DNA from: Cyathus striatus | Lineage: Eukaryota > Basidiomycota > Agaricomycetes > Agaricales > Nidulariaceae | Assembly: GCA_025738555.1 (NCBI GenBank) | Contig: JAOVFP010000001.1 | Coordinates: 682,001-746,000 of the forward strand | Length of the DNA stretch: 64,000 nt | Direction: 5' to 3' | Shown: in pieces, positions 48,401 through 58,760 of the stretch | Layout of the letters: each line of letters begins with the position of its first letter | How positions within the stretch are numbered: position 1 is the first letter of the stretch | Notes under the pieces: generated by a model | Told to the model about the DNA's origin: nothing | The model's database searches: none | Seen by the model: the letters and a program-made list of their open reading frames with translations, nothing else | Program-made: the position numbers and the translations under genes

Positions 48401-49420
48401 GGAATAGGAGGTAGCTTGGGAAGTTGTGGTGAGTGAAATAAGACACTTACCTGGCATCAACAGGTTCATTGAGGCATTAACAATGTCATGTTGATGAATG
48501 AGGACATTGAGGTGGAGGAAGTCAGAGTGGGTTGGGAGACATGCGTCAATGACACTGTGCGACTTGAGGATGTGAGACAAAGGAGTGAGGTGTGACAACA
48601 TGGCATTGCTGGTACCATGCAAATTGGGGTTGAAAGAGAGATGTTGAGGGGCACCTGGATGACATGGTGTCATCATTGTCATGCAGGGAGGGACATGAGG
48701 AGGTGGGGGCCCTGGCCCGATCAACTACCCCTCCAGCCCAGAACACACTCATCACGAGAAATGAATATTGAACATTGAACATCCAGTCCCTCATTACTGG
48801 CATGCAATTGTCTGATGTGCCATGTCATCCCACATTGGCCTGAGATGTGACAGAGCTCGGTCTTCTAGATACCCAACCTCCTCCTTGGTATGCCCTTGGT
48901 TAGGTATTCAGTTATCTGTTTTGGAATGAGAGGCCTGGTGCACTGAGCACAGTGGAGGAAATGGGTGAAGCTTTCATACAGTTCTATGTGTGTGATTCTA
49001 CCACAGGTGCTGATGTGTATTGTTTATGCAAAGTAGACTGGGTGGTAAAACATAGCAGAAGAACATTAATGTCACTCCTTCACAATGAAGAGAATGGGGA
49101 AGGGGTCATTGAGTAGTTACTGACACACAATTTTTGATGTGCCATGTTGTCCTACACAACCTGCAGTACCTGGGCCTGAGATGCAACAGAGCTCAGCCTT
49201 CTTAGACACCACTCCTCCTCAGTATGCCCTAGGTTGGGTATCATATATCAGGGTTGACCAGTTTTATGTTTCTGAATGAAAAACCTCTTGTCATGTATGA
49301 AGGATGGGACAAATGTACATTTGTTCAACATGTGCGATTCTGCTGTGGGTGGTGGATTGTTTATGCACAGGAGACTGGGTAACATAAACAGGTAACAGGA
49401 GAGTGACACTTGGTTTTGAA
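48401..49420 (+). repeat. Two CpG-depleted partial copies of the dispersed repeat
   Basis: 48720-49020 and 49130-49390 each align with 57070-57400 (for example ACTCATCACGAGAAATGAA against the CACCCATCACGAGAAACGAA block). Nearly all CG positions of the 57-kb copy are TG or CA here. Confidence 0.5.
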
Positions 49421-49917
49421 CTCAAGTGCTCGACATCTTCTCGTGTTTCAAGAGTGCTCATATGAAAAGGTAGTTGTTTAGGCATAAGTACTGAGTATAT
49501 GTCGCAATGCTGATGTAGGCTACTGGCCATTAGGGGAAATCAAAGCTTGCCTCTTGGCAAAATGAAATAAATCAAGGGTGAACCTAAAAGATTCCCACAG
49601 AACTCAACAAGACAGTTCCATGAGCACCTATCTGACTGCTGTTTGATTGCATTCAACAATCCATCCCCATTTTTGACTAATGTTTGACTTGATTTGATTT
49701 TGCTTTTTACTGAGCATGACAGCTGTCACTGAGACCAAGGTCTGAGTCATCCAACATGAATCATGCCACCAAGTTGATATTCGTCAGTCCTCTCTGGTCC
49801 TCTACAGTCCTGCACAGCTGCTTAGCTTATGCTTCAGCCATCTTGTCATGCCTACCTCAAGCTTCTTCCTGGTCACTATACCACTGCTTCAATTCTGTGA
49901 CATATGAAGGATATACA
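49421..49917. other. Intergenic, nothing recognised
   Basis: Short frames only; includes the GCTGATGTAGGCT word (about 49507) shared with 30365 and 41247. Confidence 0.35.
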
Positions 49918-49921
49918 ATGG

Positions 49922-50176
49922 TGTAGAGCAGGCATTCTGCCTGCATGGTAAAAATGTGTTTTTCATATCCATTACCTCACTCCTTACATACATTTACCTC
50001 ATGTCGCTTACATACATAAATGTTGTACATATGCTTTATGAATATTAGCTTTGCATTTCCCCCCCTTTCTCTCTCTCAATGTGAGCTCACTGGATCTGAA
50101 GGTTGGATGGATGTGCCAACCACTTGCATCATTTCTTTGTCGAGAGGATACTGCCAAGCAAATATCCTCCTCCACA
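49922..50176 (+). repeat. 5' LTR of the TRIM-like element
   Basis: 255 bp, TGTAGAGCAGG...TCCTCCACA. At several sites it has TG where the 3' LTR has CG (for example ATGTG against ATGCG). Confidence 0.75.
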
Positions 50177-50835
50177 AAGCAGAGCCCACTGCGAGGGGTT
50201 TCAGATCCTTTTCTGTTCTGTATCCCTTGCCCCCGCAAGCTGATCCTTTTATTCTGTTCTTTGTTGACCTCATTCGTTACCACAGCATCATCTGTTCATC
50301 AACATCCTCATCGTCATCCTGTTGACATCACCATCACCATCATCTTTCATTCTCATGTCCAATGATGTTCTTCTGTCCCACATGCTTCCAAGCCATGGTT
50401 GTAATTCCTTTGATGGGTAGTAAAAAGTTCCATAAGGTGCCTGGGAGTTAGCTGTGCAGAGAAGGTACTTAGCTGGCACGAGGGCATTGCTGAAGAAGAT
50501 CTGTGTTTGTCTACATGAGGATCTGCCATATCATCTTGAAGTTTGTTGTTCATCCCCATCACCCACCACAATCGCATTCACTTCAATTCCTATCGTCTCC
50601 GCCACAGCCAGCTTGCTGCTTCGAACTCAAGTCATTCATTGTCACCACCATTCCCCTTTGTCTCGAAATCGTATTCAGAAGTTTACCAAAGTTATCAAGA
50701 TGTTATCATGCATTGAATTTGTTTTGTCTTTCTTTTGAATGGTCTTACACAGTGTCCCTCTTTCGTTTCGTCTTGTAGTGTAGTTTCCTGTTGTAGGGAT
50801 TGACGAGGACATCAATATCTGAAGTACCCATTGGA

Positions 50836-51090
50836 TGTAGAGCAGGCATTCTGCCTGCATGGTAAAAATGCGTTTTTCATATTCGTTACCTCACTCCTTA
50901 CATACATTTACCTCATGTCACTTACATACATAAATGTCATACATACGCTTCGTGAATATTAGCTTTGCATTTCCCCCCCTTTCTCTCTCTCAATGTGAGC
51001 TCACTGGATCTGAAGGTTGGACAGATGTGCCAACCACTCGCATCATTTCTTTGTTGAGAGGATACTGCCAAGCAAATATCCTCCTCCACA
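50836..51090 (+). repeat. 3' LTR of the TRIM-like element
   Basis: 255 bp, same ends as the 5' LTR and directly followed by the duplicated ATGG. Confidence 0.75.
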
Positions 51091-51094
51091 ATGG

Positions 51095-51727
51095 TATGTG
51101 TGCTCTGTCACTTTGAGAATAGTTTCTTACCAGTTTCTTAGTCTTATTGTTCAACACAACCTACCTGCACCACCCACTGGTTGTGCTAGTAGATATTCGA
51201 GTACAATGATCAGATAACCGGCAACAAGAGCCCACTCCACCCAGGTCACTAGCCACAGTCGTTTCCTGTTAACACTATGGACTCTGCCAGCACGATCAAG
51301 AGGTGTAAGATGACGGAGAGTCCCGCTGGGGATGCTAAGGCGAAAAGTAAGAAGTGGGTCTGGGTTCCAGTACAGTTCGTGGTCAGTGAGTACTTCCCCT
51401 CTCTGTGGGATTCTAGTATGCTTCCTCTATGTGAAGACCTATTCGTGCTCACAGACGTCAAAGTTGAAGATGAATGAGTTCTTGCCCAATTCACATCGCA
51501 TGAGATACGGAGGTCTCATTACCGCGATCTAGGGTAGGTGAGCTATATGACCATATGATCAAGAACAGCGCAGACGAACATGAACATTGGCCGTGCCCAC
51601 AAGTACTTCCCAGACAGCACTCAAGAATCGCTGTTGGAACGGTTGTTGCATAAGACATGTGCAGTGTTCTCTGACGCACCGACTCTGGTGTTATTATCGT
51701 CTACACTTCAAAGTGCATCACTGAGCA
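51095..51727. other. Intergenic, nothing supported
   Basis: Short frames around 51277-51532 on both strands show no motif. Confidence 0.35.
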
Positions 51728-51735
51728 TATCTGGT

Positions 51736-53235
51736 TAGGGCTGCACACCGTCCGTAAATGGTACACAGCCGTATTTTTATGGGTAGTATACAGGTACGGT
51801 TGAGCCGTATCCATACCGTATATGGAAAATCAGAGGATGCTGACGGTACGGACGGTGAATTTAACGGCCATATATGGGTATATGGTAGGGAAAAATAGTA
51901 ACTATTATATATCAGTAAATATTTGCATTCTTCCATTACTCATTATTATTTTTTAACTGCTATAGCACTGCTGTTTTATCTCGCAGCTTTCTCTATATTT
52001 TCTCGTCATCACCATCACGGCCTTTTCGTCGCTTTCATGCTCTCCCAGCGTACCTGGGTATTACTAGGGCACGATATATTTTGAGGCAGAAAGTCTATGC
52101 TACCTGTTTGGTATGTTATTACACATTGAATACACACATTCGAGCTGAAGTTTTCTGACGAGAGAGTATGTGCCTCTTCTTGCCATTCTCTTCCCCTTCC
52201 CCTTCCCTTCATCCTTCTCCCCATCCTCTCCCCATTCTAAAACTTTGTACTAACCACATCCCCAACCTCTCTGCAGCCCGTGCCCCTGCCCTCTCCATAT
52301 ACCCTGACTTCCCACAACTATGCTAAGAAACCTCACGATACCTATCAATGACACCGAATATGATGATTTCTTGATTCATCAAAGTTACCGAAGGCATGCG
52401 AGCTTGTCAAGGGGGCGGTTGAAAATAGGTGTTAGTGAAGTCGATACGGGTATGAAGTCCTTATAGTCGTCTTTAAGGCCCTCGCAAGAAATATGTAGAT
52501 CTAAGACTGCAATTTTAAGCCAGGAAATTGAACAAGAGTTCAAGGCACTCATGCGCTGCCCACATACAAATGGTGATTTATTGAACTTGTAATAATAATC
52601 AGCGCAGTTTTTGATGTGTAATGAGCATTATATTCTTGATCTGAGGGGCCTGGGATTTATCAGGCAGAAACGCGAAGGGCCGCTTTCAGTTGATCTTGAA
52701 GACCATGGAAGATGTCATGTGTCAACAAGAGCAGTGGCTCTTTGGTGGTTGATAAACTAGCTTTGCACCACTTACTTGTGATTGGGAGTGCAGGATAACA
52801 CACTTTTGGAGTAGCTCATGAGATAGAACCAAGTTACAATGAGGGCGGAAATCCCTCAACATCAAGATATCAAGGTTTCAGAGTTGTTTCATAAATCCTG
52901 GGACAGTATTAGTAACTAATCAGTAACAAATCACGACAAGAAAGAGGATGCTTAACCCGATGTATTCCAAGCAACCCACACCCTCTCACGTTGCGCACCA
53001 AGCGCATACGCGTAGTCGCTAAATGCGATGTGGTTGAATGATCTAAGGTTTAAGATGATCAATTACAAATACGGCCGTACACTCCCGTTTTGACCGTAAA
53101 TATACGGCCGTATGCAGCTGTAACCGTACCGTACACCATCCGTATCACTTCTCTCAATAATGGGCTACGGTACGGTACGGCAGGCACCGTAACCCGTACC
53201 GTATACCGTATATACGGCTACAGTGTGCAGCCCTA
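51736..53235. mobile_element. Non-autonomous hAT-type element, 1,500 bp
   Basis: Flanked exactly by the 8-bp direct repeat TATCTGGT (51728-51735 and 53236-53243). The left end TAGGGCTGCACACCGT and the right end in reverse complement TAGGGCTGCACACTGT form the TIR. Both subterminal regions are full of CCGTA/TACGG words, as in hAT elements where such words bind transposase. No transposase gene remains. Target duplication length, TAGGG start and subterminal words together make the hAT assignment fairly secure. Confidence 0.85.
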
Positions 53236-53243
53236 TATCTGGT

Positions 53244-54112
53244 ATGTCAGTGTCTCTTATGTTCTACTCCAACGTGCACATGCTGATTGATTCACCCTTC
53301 GTTTAGATGTTCTTTTTTTGTTGCAAATAATGAATGGCTGTTATTGTTCCATCGTGAAGCACCTTTCCAGTGTGGTAAGAACAATTCAGAATCCGAAATT
53401 TTGCTCCTACTCCTTGCCTCGTAAGTAGCAGGACTGATTCAGGCTCTCAGACTCGTCCTCATCGTCTAGATGACATCATAATAATTTCCTTCATCTCGCC
53501 TCTCCATCATTGCAGAGTTGATTCGCCTCCCGGTTGTAGAAATGGCTCTCCTACTTGCCGCATTGTGTACTTATGGGGTTTATATGCTATGTAAACAAGT
53601 TATCTCCAGCCATAAGTATGACATATATTGCTTGAATTTCACTGTCTAGATTAAATAAAATTACTGTTTATACCTTTATTATTCCTAATAAAAATCTATA
53701 TGAATCATTATAATTGCATGTCTTAAAAATTTACGTTGCTCTCGAAATAAGTGTTTGTGCCAGGACTAACAATGTTTGCGCCAGGAATAAAAATGTTTGC
53801 ACTGGGACCAAAAATGTGTGCGCCGAACAATGCCCGAATGTTTGCACTTGCATCAAAAGTGTGTGTGCACCTTATTATAAGTGCACTTTGACCGCCATAC
53901 CATCATCCTCTTTTGTATCGGTGACTCTCTTTTCCTTAGTATAATTTTATTTTGAATACTAAAACATGGTAGTGATTAATTCAATTTACTCAAAAGTTGT
54001 TCCGGCTTTCTAAAGTTTGCACTAGTAAAACATTTGTGCTGGCATAAAAAGTGTTTGTGTAAAGAAAGTAACGACCGGACAATTTAACATTATTTAAGGA
54101 ACGAGAAATGGC
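53244..54112. other. Intergenic with a short cysteine-codon minisatellite
   Basis: No gene is supported. At about 53740-53880 there are about six degenerate units of roughly 24 bp (AATGTTTGCGCCAGGAATAA-like), with weaker outliers near 54010-54060. They would encode a VCARxKN-type 8-residue repeat in the frame 53714-53944, but I see no initiation context or family. Confidence 0.4.
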
Positions 54113-54971
54113 TCACAATGCATAACCAACAACAGGTATCACATAATTCCCCTTCGAGGAAGATGGGACCTGCAAGGTTCGATGATGCGCATCCTGCACC
54201 ACGTCAATGGTGGTACCCTCTGAGACTAGGAAAGTCTCCCACTCTCTATCAATGTTCGGCTGCTGCTGCTGCCACCATGCTGAAGCATTGATCGCATTTC
54301 CTATGATGTTTTCTTCCAATTTATCAAATGCCTGTTCAATGGAAAATATTTCTCCGGGACAAGGGCCACGTGAATATAGCATAATGTTCGCTGGTTTACG
54401 CCAGTAGCTAGAGCGGTCGTCGCTGTAAACAAAATCTAAGCAATACATGTGATTCTCTTCTATATCCCCTCGCCAAAGGCGAATAGTAATGTTGTCTCCG
54501 AGTTCTGTGTAAATGAGCTCCTCTCCTGGGACAGGCTTTCTCTTGAATAACAGTCAGATAGCAGTTCATGTGGTACAAAAAGAGAAGAAACTTACTCTGA
54601 TTTGTTTTGATCAAGGGTCCAGATAACACGATGCAGTTGCATGCTCCAATTCTTGAAAGTATTCCCTGGCTTCGACTTTACCAAAGCTATCAATCATATC
54701 TCGCGCAGCCTCGGGGTAGCCAGGAGCATAGATACACAGTGGAGCTCTCTCATACAACTGGGCATCAGTCAGCGTCATGTAATCCAGTGTCATCCTTGGG
54801 AAAGGCGGCAGCTCTGGATGGCCTGTCAAAGGTTCTTCTCCACCCTGGATCATGGATGTGTGTAGCCAAGCTCCAGTCGACCATATCTGAATAAGGACTC
54901 TCTTGAAGCTGAATGATGTCCGTTGAGCACGGCACGAACGACATAGCCACCTTGTTGGTGCAGGATGACAT
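54113..54971 (-). pseudogene. Broken paralogue of the unknown gene at 4336-5153
   Basis: Exon 1 (from 54971) and exon 2 (to the TGA at 54113) match the intact gene, with the intron in the same place (GTAAGT donor near 54597). Recognisable pieces are VPCSTDIIQLQ, MTLDYMTLTDAQLYERAPL, GKVEAREYFQELEHATASCY, ITIRLWRGDIEENHMYCLDFVYS and GEIFSIEQAFDKLEEN. A frame change occurs between the N-terminal part and GGEEPLTG (around 54850), and a TGA follows LDP at the end of exon 1. The C-terminus runs about 30 residues beyond that of the intact copy. It lies on the opposite strand about 49 kb away. Confidence 0.6.
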
Positions 54972-55289
54972 TTATTCAGATAGAACGAGGTTGGAGGGAG
55001 GTTATGGGCAAGAAGCAGTTCAGATGAATTCTCTTATGTTGGTTCATTATTGTCAATATCTACATTGTGCCCTATTGTACCATGGTACAAATAAGCGATA
55101 ATGATCAGATCAGATCATGAATCGCAGAACAATGAAAAAACAAAGGACGACGAACAATGCAAGGACAATGCCTCATGCATACAGGGCAGCTGCCAATAAC
55201 ATGATGTATCTTGTAAATTATAAATGCATCACAACGTACTTGTTATTAGTCAGACCTCAAGGCAAGTCGTCATTACTTTGATCCATGTA
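54972..55289. other. Intergenic, nothing recognised
   Basis: No feature seen. Confidence 0.35.
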
Positions 55290-55740
55290 CTTACCCATCA
55301 ACATTCATTGAACTTTGAGTGGTTAAGACTATGGGAATGGGAGGAAGGTGGTGAGGGGAATGAAGAATAGAATGTCACCCTGGTATCATTATGCGAGTCA
55401 TGGGTATTAATATTAACTATCCCTCAAGCAACCAGGATCCAACTCCCAGCTACAATGGAACTCCCATTTCGATCGACCACCTGCAATATCTTGCCCGCAG
55501 GCAACAGCCCGAAACCTGGGGATATGACAGAGCGCAGTCCTACATGGACACATTACATCCTCCTCGGCTCAGTACGTTTTTGGATTCGTTACCCAGCCAT
55601 CCACTTTGGAATGAGAAGCCACTTGTCAACATGTCAAGTACAAGGGTAAAAGGTAGGGAACGGATGTATAGACAGTCTTCACCTCATTTAGGTGTTCGCC
55701 CTGTTCGAAGTGTGCGGTTATGCCAAGGGTAATGACAAGG
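55290..55740 (+). repeat. Partial copy of the dispersed repeat
   Basis: Aligns with 56850-57330: GAAGAATAGAATGTCA / CATTTCGATCGACCACCTG / GAATGAGAAGCCACTTGTCA blocks in the same order. The 630-bp element at 55758 lies just behind it. Confidence 0.5.
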
Positions 55741-55757
55741 ATCATTTGTAGGGTGTT

Positions 55758-56387
55758 AGGGGAGTTCAAACCTGGCGATACAAAAATACGATACAATCGA
55801 CCAGTGATACGATACAACTTCCCATGAGTACAGCTGAAGGCCCTAGCCCGTGTTGTTACAAGATCCAAGTAAACCCTCAGTCGGAATTTGAATTAGGCCG
55901 TTGCTGTGCCGCACATCTCTCATACATGGCAGAGCATCCCCTTCATCTCATTAACATGACCTTTGAAATTTTTCAGCCACTTCAGTCTTCACTCGAATCA
56001 GAGTGCGAGGAACTTGATTCAGAAGAAGAGGAAGATGTTATTCTAACCTCTTCAGCTGCAGGATATACCATAAAAGCTTCTAATAGTGCCCTTTCATGTT
56101 GCTGTCGTTCAGATAAGTGAATCATAGCTCAGGGGAATTGTTGTTGAAGCTGCAGAGCACACTATCTCTATGATCTATCAAATCTACGATTACTGAGCAT
56201 ACTGCATTCAGTGTGGGCTCGCAACACGCATTAACACAATTCATTCCCCAACTGAACTCAGCTTTGACTAAGCGTCAGTTGCCTTCGTTTGTATCGGGGG
56301 TGTCAAACCTAGGACGATACGAGATGAAGTTCACACGCTACAATCATTTTCCTTGGCGTCACGAAACACCCAGGTTTGAACTCCCCT
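55758..56387. mobile_element. 630-bp element with perfect 18-bp TIRs
   Basis: AGGGGAGTTCAAACCTGG at 55758 is repeated inverted at the right end (56370-56387). GTT directly flanks both sides (55755-55757 and 56388-56390), a 3-bp duplication. CGATAC words recur just inside both ends. A 98-codon frame (55824-56120) has no recognised motif. The 3-bp duplication would fit Harbinger, but the ends differ from the Harbinger element at 21422, so the class is open. Confidence 0.65.
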
Positions 56388-56399
56388 GTTGTTAACAAG

Positions 56400-57475
56400 G
56401 GAGGAAGAAGGGAAGAGATCGCCGGGTGGTGTGTAGAAGCTATGTGGACTGCTGATATCATGGAATTGTCCTTATAACGCCGAGTTGTTTGGGGAGGACA
56501 CCCCTCAAAGTCTGTCGAATCATAACCTGCATCAACCGCATCCCATCCTGAATATACAACCCTTCCTCTTCCCACTCTAACCCATAGTAATCGAATCGAA
56601 AGTGCTTCGAGCAGTTCCAACAGCACACTACGATTCAGACATGCCAGCCACTGTCCTATCCCGCCCCCAACTCTTCTCTCAGACTGGCTCCTAAAGCTTC
56701 TACGTGGGATTATGAAGTGGGTGGATGGAGCTGTAGCCATGGTCCATCAGGCTTTCGAGAGGAAGTAAGATCCCATACAAGTCAAAATGTTCCTCGTAAG
56801 TATCTCCTGAGACTTGGCCAGTCGCTACTACAGGGATGAGGAAGAGGTGCTTTGGTGAGGAGAAAGGTGAAGGAGGATGAAGAATCGCACTTACTGCCTC
56901 ATCAGTTTTCAATCTCTAGCATTACAGTTCAGCCTCCTTTATGAGGTGTCCAGAGCGGATAATTGTGCTGGCATTTTCGATCCTTTTCTGCTGGTATTGC
57001 TATACGTGTCGAGGGTAGCTCAAGTGACGGACATTCCACCCCATAGCTATAACGAACACTTGCTTTCGATCGACCACTGTCCCTCAGCCAGCCCAGAAAC
57101 ACACCCATCACGAGAAACGAACATGCAGCCCTACGTTCCTGACACGCAACTGTCAGATTTGCTATGCTGCCCTGTACACCTAGCAGCACCTAGGCCTGGG
57201 GACGTGACAGCTCAGTCTTGGTAGACACCCCATCTCCTCTGCTCGTTACGTTCTCGGATTTGTTCCCCATCGTCCAGAATGAGAAGTTTCGTGTTCAGTA
57301 TGAGGGACGCGACAGACTCATGTATCTGTGCACACCGTTCCAGCTTTGGCTCCGTTCAATGTGTGAGGTTCTGTGGTGGGTGGTGACGTGGATCGTGTAT
57401 GCAGGGAGAACAGGCATCAGTAAAAAAGCACGCGGCGTACATTGGATTGGTGGCAAGGGAAAGTGCTGAAATCGT
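56400..57475 (+). repeat. Dispersed repeat, CpG-retaining copy
   Basis: Aligns with 37480-38350 over most of its length and retains many CG dinucleotides. Short frames within it are not conserved between copies. Confidence 0.5.
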
Positions 57476-57859
57476 TTTATTAGTAATATATTCCCATAGC
57501 ATAATTCTGAGCCAATAGAAAGTGAATGAAATAATTCCTCCGCAATACATTGTAATACAATTATTTCTGGGACATACAATGCTCGTACAATAGTTCCTGT
57601 TCATTTTAATGGTATTGTATGGACTTTACAATGGCCTCCCATACCATTGTCATACTACAGAATAGTTTCATTCTAATACATTGTAATAAAACTATTTCTC
57701 TCATATCTAATGTATTTAGAATGGTTTCTGTCTATTGTCATCGCGTTGTAAGGGCATTACAATGATTATAAATCATTTTTCTATGCTTCCCATGCTGTCG
57801 ACATAAAGCATTAAATACACATGATCATGACATGCCATGCATGTGCTCAAAATTTGTGT
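57476..57859. other. AT-rich spacer with repeated ACATTGTAATA words
   Basis: ATACATTGTAATA-type palindromic words recur at least three times between 57540 and 57700 in a loosely tandem arrangement. No gene. Confidence 0.35.
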
Positions 57860-57867
57860 ATGTGTAC

Positions 57868-58598
57868 TAGGGTCTAACACGGATACATCCGGGCCATATC
57901 CAGATAGTACTAACGGTTATACAGATAATTCGGATCGGATACGGATAAATCTGCGGATATCTGCTGTATCCGTAATTATTCGCATTACTTACTTGGCACA
58001 AGTTTGATTCATTAATTATGGTTCGTAATTGACTTATGACTTATATTTTGAAGTAATAAACTGCTATTCAATAATAAATAATGAAGGATTGCATAAGTAA
58101 CTTGTAAATACACATAGGATTACACTAATTTACATTTCATGCTCTTTTGAACTTTGAGATGCCTATGATGACCCACTTATTACCTTTTCAATTACCTGAG
58201 TTGCTGAATCAAAGCCTGGAAAAAAAGGGGTTTTGTTGTGTTGCAAGTGATTAATCTGTAAATGATCTGATGAGAAAGCTCATTCACAATCAATTGAAGA
58301 CACTACAACTCAATTAGAATTTTAATTACTAAAATAATGGCATTCAGGGTAGGAATGAAAATGATAGGGAGTCAATCTCAGGGTCTCAAAGCACTTCAAA
58401 TTCTAAAAATACATCTTTGACCACATGCCAGTAACTAGTTAGCTGAGTTCAAAAGTTAGTTCAAAATTTACATATGTATAACTACAGATATGATGGGATC
58501 TGCGGATAATACCGTACTTTATCCAAACGGATATAGACCCATATGGGAAGCCGGATACAGTTAATTAACCGGATTTAGCTTACCCATGTTAGTCCCTA
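57868..58598. mobile_element. Non-autonomous hAT-type element, 731 bp
   Basis: Exactly flanked by ATGTGTAC (57860-57867 and 58599-58606). Ends are TAGGGTCTAACACGGATA and, inverted, TAGGGACTAACATGGGTA. Subterminal regions are rich in CGGATA/TATCCG words. It shares only the TAGG start with the 1,500-bp hAT-type element, so it belongs to a different family. Confidence 0.8.
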
Positions 58599-58760
58599 AT
58601 GTGTACATATATGATTGTTGATTTCAAATGCTTGTTAATCGTTGATTCACACCATGTTCCGCTTCAGGTGCTTCAGTTTCCTGCTTCCCATGTTTGTGTT
58701 GTACTCTTCAATTCTTGCTTGTCCATTGTTCATCTTTGTTTACCACATACTGTCCTCACT

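Larger units (their letters stand above)
49922..51090 (+). mobile_element. Miniature LTR retrotransposon (TRIM-like)
   Basis: Two direct 255-bp repeats (49922-50176 and 50836-51090) start with TGTAGAGCAGG and end with CTCCTCCACA, the TG...CA form of LTRs. ATGG flanks the unit on both sides (49918-49921 and 51091-51094), a 4- to 5-bp target duplication. The 659-bp interior has no gag or pol, so this fits a terminal-repeat retrotransposon in miniature. I could not identify a convincing primer-binding site or polypurine tract. The LTRs differ at roughly a dozen places, and every difference I found is a transition. Confidence 0.75.
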
